Assembly (NCBI RefSeq): GCF_900113415.1
Contig: NZ_FOPH01000001.1
Location: forward strand, 62,001-126,000
Reading direction: 5' to 3'
From: Oribacterium sp. WCC10
Lineage (GTDB): Bacteria; Bacillota; Clostridia; Lachnospirales; Lachnospiraceae
DNA: 64,000 nt
Shown: positions 48,205 through 57,422 of the stretch, in pieces
Position numbering within the stretch: position 1 is the stretch's first letter
How the letters are laid out: each line of letters opens with the position of its first letter
Translations under genes and position numbers: made by a program
The notes under the pieces: model-generated
Databases searched by the model: none
What the model was told of the DNA's origin: nothing
Seen by the model: only the letters and a program-made list of their open reading frames with translations

Positions 48205-49869
48205 ATGATTACAATTTTTGTAAGTCTATTGGGGGGACTGGGACTCTTCATTGCGGGCATGTATATGATGAGCCACGGTATCGAAAAGGTTGCAGGTAAC
48301 AAGCTCAGAAAGATACTTGAGACATTTACCAGAACCAGACTGACGGGAGTTCTTGTAGGTCTGTTTTTTACCGCTGTCATCCAGTCGTCCAGTACTGCGA
48401 CGGTCATGGTCGTGACATTTGTTAATTCCGGGCTGATGGCTTTGTCCAATGCCTGCGGAATCATCCTCGGTGCCAATATCGGTACCACAGTGACGGCGCT
48501 TCTCGTTGCCTTCAGACTTTCAGCTATAGCACCGCTTTTTGCATTTGCGGGCGCTATCATGATGAATTTCATCCCGTATCCGACAGTGAAGAAATCCGGT
48601 GAGATAGTCATGGGATTCGGACTTTTGTTCCTTGGAATCTCGACCATGTCCGGCTCGATGGCGGATCTTCGTGAAATTCCGGCTGTTATCAGTTTTCTTT
48701 CCGGTTTCACAAACCCGATTCTCGGCATTCTGATGGGATTTGTCATCACATCCATCGTACAGTCATCATCCGTAACAGTATCTATTCTGGTAGTTATGGG
48801 TTCCATGGGACTTGTAGATCTCCGTATATGTATGTTCATCATCCTTGGCTGTAACATCGGAGCCTGCTCAAGTGCTGTACTTACTGCACTTCAGGGTAAT
48901 GTTAATGCCAAGAGAGCGGCACTCATACATTTGCTGTTCAATATCTTCGGAACCGTACTTATGTTTATTCTTCTGATGCTTTTCTCCACACAGATAGAAG
49001 GCATCATCAGATTCGTGTCAGGTACCGGCGATGATCCGGGTTCACTTGGACGAAATATAGCATTTGCACACTTTATATTTAAGGTATTCCAGGTTATCGT
49101 TTTCTATCCTTTTATGGATCAGATTATCGCGCTCACCTATGTTCTTGCAAAGGAAGAAACGGACAAGTCGGCTTCGGAAGATGGAGAGTACCGTCTCAAG
49201 TACATCAATCTCAGCAAGCTGCCGAACCCTGCGGTGGCTATCTACATGGCTAAACAGGAGATGGAGAGGATGGCCAATGCGGCATTCAGCAACCTGAACA
49301 TAGCTGCTGAATGTCTCCTTAAAGAAGACAGCAAGGGCATCGAGAAGGTTTATGAAACCGAAAAGTATATCGACTGGCTTTGCGAGCAGATCAATACATA
49401 TATGACAAAGATCAACCAGAACGCCATCCCTCTTCGTGATGCGGATCTTATCTCTGGATATTTCCATGTATGTTCTGATATAGAAAGAATCGGTGATCAT
49501 GCCGAGGACATCGCCGATGTGGTCAGATATTTTGACGAGAAGGACGTTCATTTGTCGGATGAGGGCAAGGAAGACCTTAAGGGAATGATAGAAGTTGTCA
49601 ATAAGCTCCTGAGAGATTCTCTTGATATGTTCGTTACAGGTGATATGACTAACATGGAAGAGGTCAGAGCTCTTGAGGACAAGACTGATGAGCTTGAGAT
49701 AACCTTACAGGATAAGCATGTACAGCGTCTCAGTGATGGCAGATGTTCTGTAAGAGCAGGAGTATTCTTCTCAGACCTGGTTTCAGGTATCGAGCGTGTA
49801 GGTGATCATGCTATCAATATCGCATTCTCACTTTCTGAGGCAAAGAATCGTTCAGCTGCGAGAGCATAG
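48205..49869 (+). CDS. Na/Pi cotransporter family protein with PhoU-like C-terminal domain
   Basis: 554 residues. Two inverted NptA/PNaS repeats, each with a QSSS motif: VIQSSSTATVMVVTF (about 59-73) and VQSSSVTVSILVVMG (about 187-201), plus GANIGTTVTALLVAF and GCNIGACSSAVLTAL. About nine membrane helices to residue 310, then a cytoplasmic helical PhoU-like domain (about 340-545) with ERIGDHAEDIADVV and ERVGDHAINIAFSL. Predicted sodium-driven phosphate import or export. GAATAGGGGAATCG precedes the ATG. A phosphate carrier near VTC polymerase may be functionally relevant. Confidence 0.9.
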   Translation: MITIFVSLLGGLGLFIAGMYMMSHGIEKVAGNKLRKILETFTRTRLTGVLVGLFFTAVIQSSSTATVMVVTFVNSGLMALSNACGIILGANIGTTVTALLVAFRLSAIAPLFAFAGAIMMNFIPYPTVKKSGEIVMGFGLLFLGISTMSGSMADLREIPAVISFLSGFTNPILGILMGFVITSIVQSSSVTVSILVVMGSMGLVDLRICMFIILGCNIGACSSAVLTALQGNVNAKRAALIHLLFNIFGTVLMFILLMLFSTQIEGIIRFVSGTGDDPGSLGRNIAFAHFIFKVFQVIVFYPFMDQIIALTYVLAKEETDKSASEDGEYRLKYINLSKLPNPAVAIYMAKQEMERMANAAFSNLNIAAECLLKEDSKGIEKVYETEKYIDWLCEQINTYMTKINQNAIPLRDADLISGYFHVCSDIERIGDHAEDIADVVRYFDEKDVHLSDEGKEDLKGMIEVVNKLLRDSLDMFVTGDMTNMEEVRALEDKTDELEITLQDKHVQRLSDGRCSVRAGVFFSDLVSGIERVGDHAINIAFSLSEAKNRSAARA

Positions 49870-49883
49870 TAGAGTTATTTTTT

Positions 49884-49953
49884 GCCGAGGCGCCTCGTTT
49901 TTTTATTGATGCCCTTTGGTTAAAAATCTTATTCAATCCCCGGCTGCACTGTT
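49884..49953 (+). repeat. family C repeat, degenerate copy
   Basis: GCCGAGGCGCCTCG followed by TTTTTTTATTGATGCCCTTTGG and AATCCCCGGCTGCACTGTTTTGC, the latter resembling the terminal inverted repeat of the 57074-57357 element (AATCCCCTGCTGAACTGTTAC). The palindrome plus T run may terminate the Na/Pi transporter gene. Confidence 0.55.
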
Positions 49954-50041
49954 TTGCTTTTGATGCAGCTTCATATTGGTGCTGCTATGTTAAGGGAGTC
50001 TTTGGTAGTAGAAGACATTCGGAATTATATATACGTTGGGG

Positions 50042-50080
50042 GACCGGACAGGACTATATCTGTCCGGTCTCTTTATTTAT
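50042..50080 (+). terminator. rho-independent terminator
   Basis: GACCGGACAG (50042-50051) pairs perfectly with CTGTCCGGTC (50060-50069), then TCTTTATTTAT. The remaining 50081-50311 stretch shows no gene. Confidence 0.8.
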
Positions 50081-50311
50081 ATACTCACGACATATGGCCA
50101 TCCTGATTCGACGCGCTGAAACGTTAATGTGCATGTGTTTAATTTGCTCAGTAAACCGGTTTGGTTACTATGGTTAACCGACAAAGTGACAGGCATAAAC
50201 CGGTAAAATGATTTAAAAATTGTGTCATATGACGAAAAAATAAGAATTATTTCGTAAATCATGGTCTATAGAGACAAAATTTAATATCTGTTAATATTAT
50301 ATCGTTCGTAA

Positions 50312-50327
50312 ATGTAAGTGCTTACAT
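50312..50327. promoter_or_regulatory. LacI/CcpA-like operator upstream of the pectinase gene
   Basis: ATGTAAG-TG-CTTACAT, perfect 7-bp arms, one mismatch from a cre-type TGTAAGCGCTTACA site. It lies about 237 bp before the pectinase start, near AT-rich promoter-like sequence. Consistent with catabolite or sugar-responsive control. A 66-codon open frame between it and the gene (50335-50535) has no ribosome site and is not annotated. Confidence 0.5.
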
Positions 50328-50563
50328 AAATATTATGATCTTTCTTCCCGGGAAAAAGAAAGATCTGAAAAACTTGATAAGAGAAAACTTAGGAAGAAGG
50401 ATATATCGGGATGAGATGATTATTCCGGCTATGAACCGTTATTTTGGCGGGAATATTGGCCCCTTGATGAAGACGGTAAATTATGTTGGAAACTGTGGCG
50501 TGATATCAGGTTCCAATGAAATGCAGCCGGGATAAGATCGAAACGTATCCGGAGGGAGTAGTT

Positions 50564-53500
50564 ATGAGTAGAGAACGTCGTTTAGCGTTCCGTAGAGCTA
50601 TGTCTATCGCCCTGATAATGAGTATGACCGCAGGAACAACATTTACGAATGTAGGCATGCAGGTTTATGCAGCAGAGCAGGCAGCAGATGAGGAAACATC
50701 AAAGAGAAAGACCGAAGTTGAGAGTCGGGATGATGTCGTAGAAGAAGCCGGACAGGAAAAAGAGAATGTGACTGATGATTCCGGAGCAAAGGACGATAAG
50801 GAAGAATCAGACGATAAGCAGGATAAAAAAGCTGATAAGGAAAATGATTCAGAAGAAAAAAACGTGAAAGACACCACGGGTGGCGGCGAAAAATCTGAAG
50901 TTGCAGATTCAGAAGACAAGGAATCATCCGGTGAGAAAAAAGAAGCTTCCGACGGAAAAACATCTGAAAATCCGGATGGAAAATCGAAGGATGCTTCAAA
51001 ATCAAGCAAAGAAAATACTGAGAATACAGAGGATTCAGCCGATTCATCCAAGAAAAAAACCTCGGATGAAGATGTTGTAAAAGATGCAGATTCATCCGAA
51101 AAGAATGACGATAGTGCAGGTTCAACCGGAAAGAAATCTTCGGATGCGACAGAAAAAGGTAAGTCCGGGGATGAAAAGTCAGGGAAGACAAAGGCCGGGG
51201 AAGAAAATGCTGAGGATGGAAAATCAGAGGCTGAAGATAAAGAATCTGTAGTTGAAGAAGAGGCATCAGAAAAATCCGAAAAGAAGAATGGAACATCAGG
51301 CGATAAGAAAGCAGTTGAGGAGACAAATGAGTCTTTAAACAGCAAAAGTGCTGTATCAGATGCAGGTAAAGTCGAAGAGAATGTTAACCCTGAAGTAAAC
51401 ACTCAGGAACTCGTAGAAAACAAAGAATTACTCGGACTTGAGGCAAAATCCGGTGATACTCTTGAAGAAAAGATCAAGAGTAATATCGATGAGGTGCTTT
51501 CCGAAAAGGAAAATACTGAGAAACGGTTTCATAACGATGAGGGAAGTACAGACATAACAGAAATCACTGTTCCGGAACTTGCCAAGGATGAAAGCTCTGT
51601 ATCATTCGTATGGGAGAAGCCTGAAAACTACAAGGATATCGAGGATTACAAGATATATGTTGCCGAAGGGGACGGTGAAGAGAAGTATCTTGAAACAGCA
51701 AGTGAGAACTATGCAAAGCATGCCGACTGGGCAGAGACTTATAGAAAGGCTTTCTACGAAAAACACAAAGATGCTGTCAAGATAAGCATTCACACTTATT
51801 ATGCTGACAATCTAAAGCCGGATACAAATTATACATTTACTGTAGTTCCGGTTGACAAGTCCGGAAATGAAATCGGTGGTGCAGCAACCATAGATGTTCA
51901 AACAAATCCGGCACTCACAGAGGATGAGATTCATTATGTAACGGATTTCGGTGCAAAACCGGTAGAGAATGCATATACAACTTATAATGATGAGATAAAC
52001 GAGGAGATTGTTGCGAATACAAAGGCTATTCAGGCGGCAATCGATGCCTGCGGTGAGGGTGAAAAAGTTGTCATTCCTAAGGGTATCTTCATGTCAGGAG
52101 CACTTTATCTTCACAGCAACATGACTCTTGAGCTTGAAGAGGGCGCAGTTCTGAAGGGTTCACCTAATGTTGATCACTATGATCAGAACTATATCCTGTA
52201 TCCGTATTCAACCGATACACGTTCCTGGTCACTGGTAAACGTTTACTCAGCCGATGAAGATCATCCGTATGAGAATATCAGGATCGTGGGTAAAGGAACT
52301 ATCGATGGAAACGGTTGGAAATCCATAGATAAGGACAGTGATCATTCGGAGGATCCTTCCGATAAGGATTACATCAGCCCTCAGTATTTTTCCGGCAAGA
52401 ATTCAAATGTATTAACCGGAGGTTATCTCGCAAAGGATGCCACAAAGAAGGCGGCGGAAGCAAGAGGTGAAGATTTAAGTAAGGAGCCTTCAAAGGTTGC
52501 CTACAACACCCGCCCTTCTCTCGTTATGATTCGTGGAACAAGAAATTTCTACATGGAAGGCGTAACACTGGTTAACCCGGCATATCACACACTTGCTGTT
52601 CTTGACAGTGATACAGTAACCACCAATAACGTAAAGTATCTCACCTACGATTGTAACAACGGTGACGGTATAGAAATCGGAAATACTCAGAATGCCATGG
52701 TTTACAATTGCTTCTTCGACACCGGAGATGATGCCGTAAACTTTGCAACAGGTATGGGTAAAGCTGTTGATGATACAAAGCAGAAGTCTTCAAGCAATAT
52801 TTGGACTTTTGATAATGTCTTTCGTGAGTGCCATGGTGGAGCCATTGCCGCAGGAAGTCATACAGGAGCAGGAATCAGCGACATGCTGGTTGAGGATAAT
52901 GTCCTTAACTACGCAGATATGCCGTTCCGTTTCAAGTCTGCACCTGCAAACGGTGGAAGTATTCATGACGTAGAGATCCGTGATTGTGCAGTGGCAAACT
53001 GCGAGCAGCTTTTTGTCATGACCACAATGTACAGCGATTCAAACGGTGTCAGTGACACAGAAACTGCTGATAAGCCTGCGGAGTTTTATAATATTTCGGC
53101 TTTCAACATTTCCTGCGACACTACAACGAAGAATGCATTCAGCCTGATCGCGGACATTGATCCTAACGATCCTTCAAAGCCTATACACCATCATCATGAT
53201 CTCTACTTCCAGGATATAACTGTGAAGAAATCGGCAAAATTTGCAGATAAAGATAGTAAGAATAATAAAGCTTTGAATATTGATAAAATTCAGGGTGAAG
53301 TATTGGATGGAATTGAGGATGCCACATTCTATAATGTCAAGATAAATCATAATGGTGACAACAAAATCTGGAACAAGATCATAAACTGCAAGAATCTTCG
53401 TTTCATTGATGGTTCTGAGTCGGCACAGACAAAGAATGCAGAAGTTGCACCTGTATGGGATGAAGAAGCAGAATTAAATGTGGCATCAGAAGCAGAGACT

Positions 53501-55153
53501 GATACCGAGGTTGCAACAGGGTCTGAGCTTAAGAGGGTAAAAGATACCGAAGTTGCAACAGGATCAGAACTCAAGAAGGCAACAGACACTGCAAAGAATA
53601 GCGATTGCCTGAAGCTTGTATTTGATGCGGCAGTAGATAAGGATCTTGATGGTAAGGATTTATCAGACGGTATCAGGTACAGTATTGAAACCTATATTGA
53701 TGGTGGAGAAAAACTTATTGATGTTACCAAGCTTTTCAAGAAAACCGAGTATGAGATGAAGAACCTCTCAGCCGGTGTTGAGTATACCTTCAAGGTATTT
53801 GCCTATGATGAGACCGGTAACAAGACAGAGGGACCTTCATTTTCACATACCATTGAAGGTGATAATGATGATCTGAAGATTCCTGAAAATCTTGATATGA
53901 CAGGACTTAAGGCAGATGTTTACACATCTGTTCCTATAACACTGGCTGATGCAAGAAAAGTTGATCCAAGAGTCCGTGGATATCATATCTATATTAACGG
54001 AGAAACTGAGCCGAGAAGTACATACTATTATTATCAGCTTGGAAGCAAGAAATTCTCAGGAAATAACGTGACTCTTATTGCAGACCGTCTCACAGATGGT
54101 GACCCTGGTGAGGAAATCAACCGTAAGTATAACGATATCAGAGTTACGGCATTTGCAGATGATGGTACGGAGTTTACATATAATGAAGCAACCAGTACCA
54201 CATGGCAGATGTATGATTTTAAGGCACCTGAGTGGACTTCTGAGGAATTAAAGGTAGAAAGAGATGGAGATGACATCGCTCTCAGCTGGGATGAACCATA
54301 TGATGAAAGCGGAATCGGTGGTTACCGTGTTTATGTGGACGGAAAGCCGGTTTACACAGACAACGGAGACTACTTCAATCATGTGAATGGTGCATACACA
54401 ACCGAAGATACCAGATTCATCGTTTCCGGACTTGATCTTACTGTTGATCATGAGTTCAAGGTTACAGCAGGTGATAACTGGTGGAGGGCCAGAAAGAATG
54501 AAGCTCCTTACCACTGGACAAATGCGGCTGCTGAAGGAAAGTGGACAGTTTTGAAGGAAACTGATGATCCTGAGAAGAAGGAAGAAAACACAGATCCAAA
54601 GACTGTAGATGACGAAACTGACGGAAAGAAAGATGATTCAGAGAAGAATGAATATCAGGACACAAATAAGGATGATTTATCCGGTAGAAAACATGTCAGA
54701 CGTTCATCTGGCGGCGGATCCGGTTCGGGAAACAGTTCAGTTTCAGGTAAAGGATACGAAGCCGGAAGAGTTCTCGGTGCAAATCGAGTAGAGCCAAGCA
54801 CTATGGGATTCTGGTCAAAGGATGAAAAGGGCTGGAAGTTCAGCTCTGTCAGTGGAGAATCAGCCGTAAACAGCTGGAAACAATGCGAATACAACGGCAC
54901 GGTTGCCTGGTATCGTTTCGATAAGGATGGTTATATCATAAGCGGATGGTTCCAGGATGAAGACAATAATCTTTATTACTTCTGTCCTGATCATGACGGC
55001 CGTTTTGGTCAGATGCTTACAGGCTGGCAGACTATCGATGGCAAGGAGTATTACTTTGAAACAGTAGAAGGCAAGACGCAGGGACGTATTTATGCCAATG
55101 AGATGACACCTGACGGCCATTTTGTAGGACCTGACGGAGCGAAGATAAGATAA
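50564..55153 (+). CDS. secreted multidomain GH28 pectinase (polygalacturonase) with FN3 and wall-binding repeats
   Basis: 1529 residues. Signal peptide (about 1-36, ending MQVYA); a roughly 250-residue Lys/Glu/Asp/Ser-rich disordered region (about 43-296); FN3-like domain (about 333-453); GH28 parallel beta-helix (about 459-960) with NGDGIEIGNT (about 699), DTGDDAVNF (about 719, catalytic Asp pair), CHGGAIAAGSHTG (about 756-768, catalytic His) and RFKS (about 789), the four GH28 motifs in order. A tandem DTEVATGSELK repeat (about 981-1008) leads to two FN3-like domains (about 1014-1313), a charged linker, and C-terminal choline/glucan-binding-like repeats (about 1413-1529; GWFQDEDNNLYYF, GWQTIDGKEYYF). 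Degrades pectin at the cell surface. GGAGGGAG precedes the ATG. Confidence 0.87.
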   Translation: MSRERRLAFRRAMSIALIMSMTAGTTFTNVGMQVYAAEQAADEETSKRKTEVESRDDVVEEAGQEKENVTDDSGAKDDKEESDDKQDKKADKENDSEEKNVKDTTGGGEKSEVADSEDKESSGEKKEASDGKTSENPDGKSKDASKSSKENTENTEDSADSSKKKTSDEDVVKDADSSEKNDDSAGSTGKKSSDATEKGKSGDEKSGKTKAGEENAEDGKSEAEDKESVVEEEASEKSEKKNGTSGDKKAVEETNESLNSKSAVSDAGKVEENVNPEVNTQELVENKELLGLEAKSGDTLEEKIKSNIDEVLSEKENTEKRFHNDEGSTDITEITVPELAKDESSVSFVWEKPENYKDIEDYKIYVAEGDGEEKYLETASENYAKHADWAETYRKAFYEKHKDAVKISIHTYYADNLKPDTNYTFTVVPVDKSGNEIGGAATIDVQTNPALTEDEIHYVTDFGAKPVENAYTTYNDEINEEIVANTKAIQAAIDACGEGEKVVIPKGIFMSGALYLHSNMTLELEEGAVLKGSPNVDHYDQNYILYPYSTDTRSWSLVNVYSADEDHPYENIRIVGKGTIDGNGWKSIDKDSDHSEDPSDKDYISPQYFSGKNSNVLTGGYLAKDATKKAAEARGEDLSKEPSKVAYNTRPSLVMIRGTRNFYMEGVTLVNPAYHTLAVLDSDTVTTNNVKYLTYDCNNGDGIEIGNTQNAMVYNCFFDTGDDAVNFATGMGKAVDDTKQKSSSNIWTFDNVFRECHGGAIAAGSHTGAGISDMLVEDNVLNYADMPFRFKSAPANGGSIHDVEIRDCAVANCEQLFVMTTMYSDSNGVSDTETADKPAEFYNISAFNISCDTTTKNAFSLIADIDPNDPSKPIHHHHDLYFQDITVKKSAKFADKDSKNNKALNIDKIQGEVLDGIEDATFYNVKINHNGDNKIWNKIINCKNLRFIDGSESAQTKNAEVAPVWDEEAELNVASEAETDTEVATGSELKRVKDTEVATGSELKKATDTAKNSDCLKLVFDAAVDKDLDGKDLSDGIRYSIETYIDGGEKLIDVTKLFKKTEYEMKNLSAGVEYTFKVFAYDETGNKTEGPSFSHTIEGDNDDLKIPENLDMTGLKADVYTSVPITLADARKVDPRVRGYHIYINGETEPRSTYYYYQLGSKKFSGNNVTLIADRLTDGDPGEEINRKYNDIRVTAFADDGTEFTYNEATSTTWQMYDFKAPEWTSEELKVERDGDDIALSWDEPYDESGIGGYRVYVDGKPVYTDNGDYFNHVNGAYTTEDTRFIVSGLDLTVDHEFKVTAGDNWWRARKNEAPYHWTNAAAEGKWTVLKETDDPEKKEENTDPKTVDDETDGKKDDSEKNEYQDTNKDDLSGRKHVRRSSGGGSGSGNSSVSGKGYEAGRVLGANRVEPSTMGFWSKDEKGWKFSSVSGESAVNSWKQCEYNGTVAWYRFDKDGYIISGWFQDEDNNLYYFCPDHDGRFGQMLTGWQTIDGKEYYFETVEGKTQGRIYANEMTPDGHFVGPDGAKIR

Positions 55154-55186
55154 CCGTCCAATATATTGTTTTGCAACACAAAAAAA

Positions 55187-55225
55187 TCGGGTAGAGGATT
55201 CCTTCCTCTACCCGAATATTATTTT
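55187..55225. terminator. bidirectional terminator
   Basis: TCGGGTAGAGG (55187-55197) pairs with CCTCTACCCGA (55205-55215), with an A run to the left and T-rich sequence to the right, between the convergent pectinase and SGNH-like genes. Confidence 0.85.
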
Positions 55226-55250
55226 ATTGTCGCTCTTTTAATAGTTGGTT

Positions 55251-56966
55251 TTACTGTGCGGCTGCGATGCTGGCGTTTGCGGCAGCAACGGGATCATAAG
55301 CTGTTTCAGCGCTTACAGCCTGGGTTTCCATAGGAATCTCAGCGGCCTGGGTTTCTGCAACTGATTCAGGAACCGGACTTTCAACAGGAAGTATTGCTGT
55401 TGAACTTTCAGGGATGCTTTCTGCAGTGGAAGGATCAGCTGACTTAACGACCTCTTTGTTTGTTATGACATTACCGGCTGAACGGGTTTCAACCACTTCC
55501 TGCTTTACACCGATGTTTGGGTTGCCTGTATCATCGTTGATGACCTCGTACCATTCACCTTCAAACTGCTCATAGAGAACACCGTCTACATATTTTGTAG
55601 GAAGAGTGTTGTCTTTAGCTTTAGTTGTTTCCTCGACTTCGTCCGCTTCAATGAGATCTTCACCCGAACCCGGACCACCGTCTGCGGTATCACCTGCTTC
55701 GTCAAGCATTGCATCAAGTTCTTCAACGCTGAGTTCCTTGATTTCCTTCTTTTCGAACTTGTCGAAGCTATCCGGAAGAGTTACATTGCCGGAAACGACG
55801 ATGCCTGCAAAGGATGCTGCTGACTCGGCTGATCCGAAAGAAACTGTAACATACTGTGCAGGAGCAAAATTATCATTGATAAGAACGATATGCTGCTCAG
55901 AATCTGTTCCATTGAAATCAACAGTTGAACGGCCGAAAGGTGTTCCGTCTACACTTACATAAACATCGTTTGAACCTGTCTGATAGTCGAAGTCTACACC
56001 AAGCAGTCCTGTAACTGCATCACCATAATTATCAAGAATGTTGCCGGCAGGAATTTCAAAGGTTGTATCGTCAACCTTGACGAAATCCCCTGCAGGAATG
56101 TAAGTATAGCTTTCAAGAACAGAAACACTCTCGTTGAGAGGCTCGATGGAAGAGCTGATTTCTTCGGCTTTTTCTGAAGCTTTGTCCCTTATCGCCTTAA
56201 GGATGATGTCAGCTGTCATGATATTTCCGTCTTCATTCTGGTTTATCTTGTCATCCTGAGCGGTGTCAGAGGCATTCTTTCCGTCAGCCTCCATGAGTTT
56301 TGCGATGTCAATAGTGAGACCATGATAATGATCTGTGATTGTCTGAATCGCAGAAGCATTATCATCGGCAAAACCGTCTGTGTTTGTCACAGAAGCAGGC
56401 TCGATCAGTGAGATGATGGAAGTCTCCGGGCACTTTGAAAGGATGGAGCGTACCATACTCTCATAGAAGGTGCTGAATGTTTCGGGATCGTCGTAGTTGC
56501 CGAAACTAAGGATGACAGCGTCGTATTCTGAGCCCTCCGGAATCTCGTTGGCCATAACGTAGCCGGAGTAGGCTGTGTTATCTGATGGAAGAGAATAGTT
56601 GTCTATCTGAATATCAGCTGAAAAACCGGTTTCAAGCTTTGATGCGATTAGTTCAGCCCAGGAGTTTGAGACATTCTCAAGATTGGTTCCTCTTGCGAAT
56701 CCGTCTCCAATTACTAAAATTGAAACCGGCTGATTGTGAGCGAGCTTCTCGTAGAAATTACCTGTTGTGAAATCAACAGATGAATTTGCGTCAGTGTTTA
56801 TTTCTTCAGATGCCTCTGTTGAAGCGGCAGCTGTTTCTACTGTAGTACTTGATGCTTTGTTGCCCTGTCCTGTGACGGCAGCCAAAACCAAAAGAACACC
56901 TGCAACGCCGGCAAGTCCGCCAACGCAGGCTTTTTTGTTCTGCTCAAAGAATGATTTGAAATCCAT
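55251..56966 (-). CDS. membrane-anchored SGNH/GDSL-fold protein lacking catalytic residues (paralog 1)
   Basis: 571 residues. N-terminal membrane anchor (about 14-33, GGLAGVAGVLLVLAAVTG), SGNH-like domain (about 68-270), a jelly-roll-like region (about 280-410) and an acidic to Ala/Glu/Pro-rich tail. Fold landmarks: block I VSILVIGDGFARG (about 81-93; normally GDS, here GDG), block III LSFGNYDDP (normally GxND, Tyr for Asn), block V DKINQNEDG (normally DxxH, Asn for His). All three catalytic positions are changed, so hydrolase activity is doubtful; a binding or scaffold role is more likely. Extracytoplasmic. Confidence 0.7.
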   Translation of the reverse strand: MDFKSFFEQNKKACVGGLAGVAGVLLVLAAVTGQGNKASSTTVETAAASTEASEEINTDANSSVDFTTGNFYEKLAHNQPVSILVIGDGFARGTNLENVSNSWAELIASKLETGFSADIQIDNYSLPSDNTAYSGYVMANEIPEGSEYDAVILSFGNYDDPETFSTFYESMVRSILSKCPETSIISLIEPASVTNTDGFADDNASAIQTITDHYHGLTIDIAKLMEADGKNASDTAQDDKINQNEDGNIMTADIILKAIRDKASEKAEEISSSIEPLNESVSVLESYTYIPAGDFVKVDDTTFEIPAGNILDNYGDAVTGLLGVDFDYQTGSNDVYVSVDGTPFGRSTVDFNGTDSEQHIVLINDNFAPAQYVTVSFGSAESAASFAGIVVSGNVTLPDSFDKFEKKEIKELSVEELDAMLDEAGDTADGGPGSGEDLIEADEVEETTKAKDNTLPTKYVDGVLYEQFEGEWYEVINDDTGNPNIGVKQEVVETRSAGNVITNKEVVKSADPSTAESIPESSTAILPVESPVPESVAETQAAEIPMETQAVSAETAYDPVAAANASIAAAQ

Positions 56967-57073
56967 GATTTTCTCCTTGAATTGGTAATTTGATACACCG
57001 TTTTATGATACTTTCTATGAATACAAAAATCAATTAAGTTTCTTTGAAGAATTAGTGCAAAGAGATAGTTCAT

Positions 57074-57357
57074 TGTAACAGTTCAGCAGGGGATTGAGTT
57101 CTGATCAGAACCAGAGGTCATCAATTTAAAAACGTTAAGCTAAGGCTAAAAAAATCAAAACAGTTTCCATTAGAACCACTTGGATTTTTCCTCGATTTCT
57201 TCGGCAATTCTGAGTTTTCATCAGGAAAACTCAGAAACTGCCGAGAACCTACGTGGTTCATATGGTGGCTGTTTTAGATTTTTTAGCCGAAGCGTCCCGT
57301 TTCTTAAATTGATGACCTACGGTTCGAACTAACTCAATCCCCTGCTGAACTGTTACA
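57074..57357. repeat. family C 284-bp palindromic element (MITE-like)
   Basis: Near-perfect inverted repeat over the whole 284 bp. Ends TGTAACAGTTCAGCAGGGGA...TTGAGTT (57074-57100) and the exact inverse (57331-57357); inner arms GAGGTCATCAATTTAA/TTAAATTGATGACCT, GGCTAAAAAAATC/GATTTTTTAGCC, AGAACCAC/GTGGTTC, and apex CTGAGTTTTC/GAAAACTCAG (57210-57234). No coding capacity. It lies between the two SGNH-like paralogs and fills the 456-bp gap with the terminator at 57372. Shorter relatives occur elsewhere in the window. Confidence 0.85.
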
Positions 57358-57371
57358 TTTCTTGTAAGCTC

Positions 57372-57398
57372 GAAAAAGGGCTGTCCTGCGACAGCCCT
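57372..57398 (-). terminator. terminator of the SGNH paralog 2 gene
   Basis: AGGGCTGTC (57377-57385) and GACAGCCCT (57390-57398), 9 bp with a 4-base loop; on the minus strand TTTTTCG follows. 25 bp after the gene end. Confidence 0.85.
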
Positions 57399-57422
57399 GA
57401 AATAGATGAATATATAAAAGAT

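Noticed and set aside
50335-50535. 66-codon open frame upstream of the pectinase gene
   Set aside because: No ribosome site, composition unlike neighbouring genes, no recognisable family; it overlaps the presumed leader.
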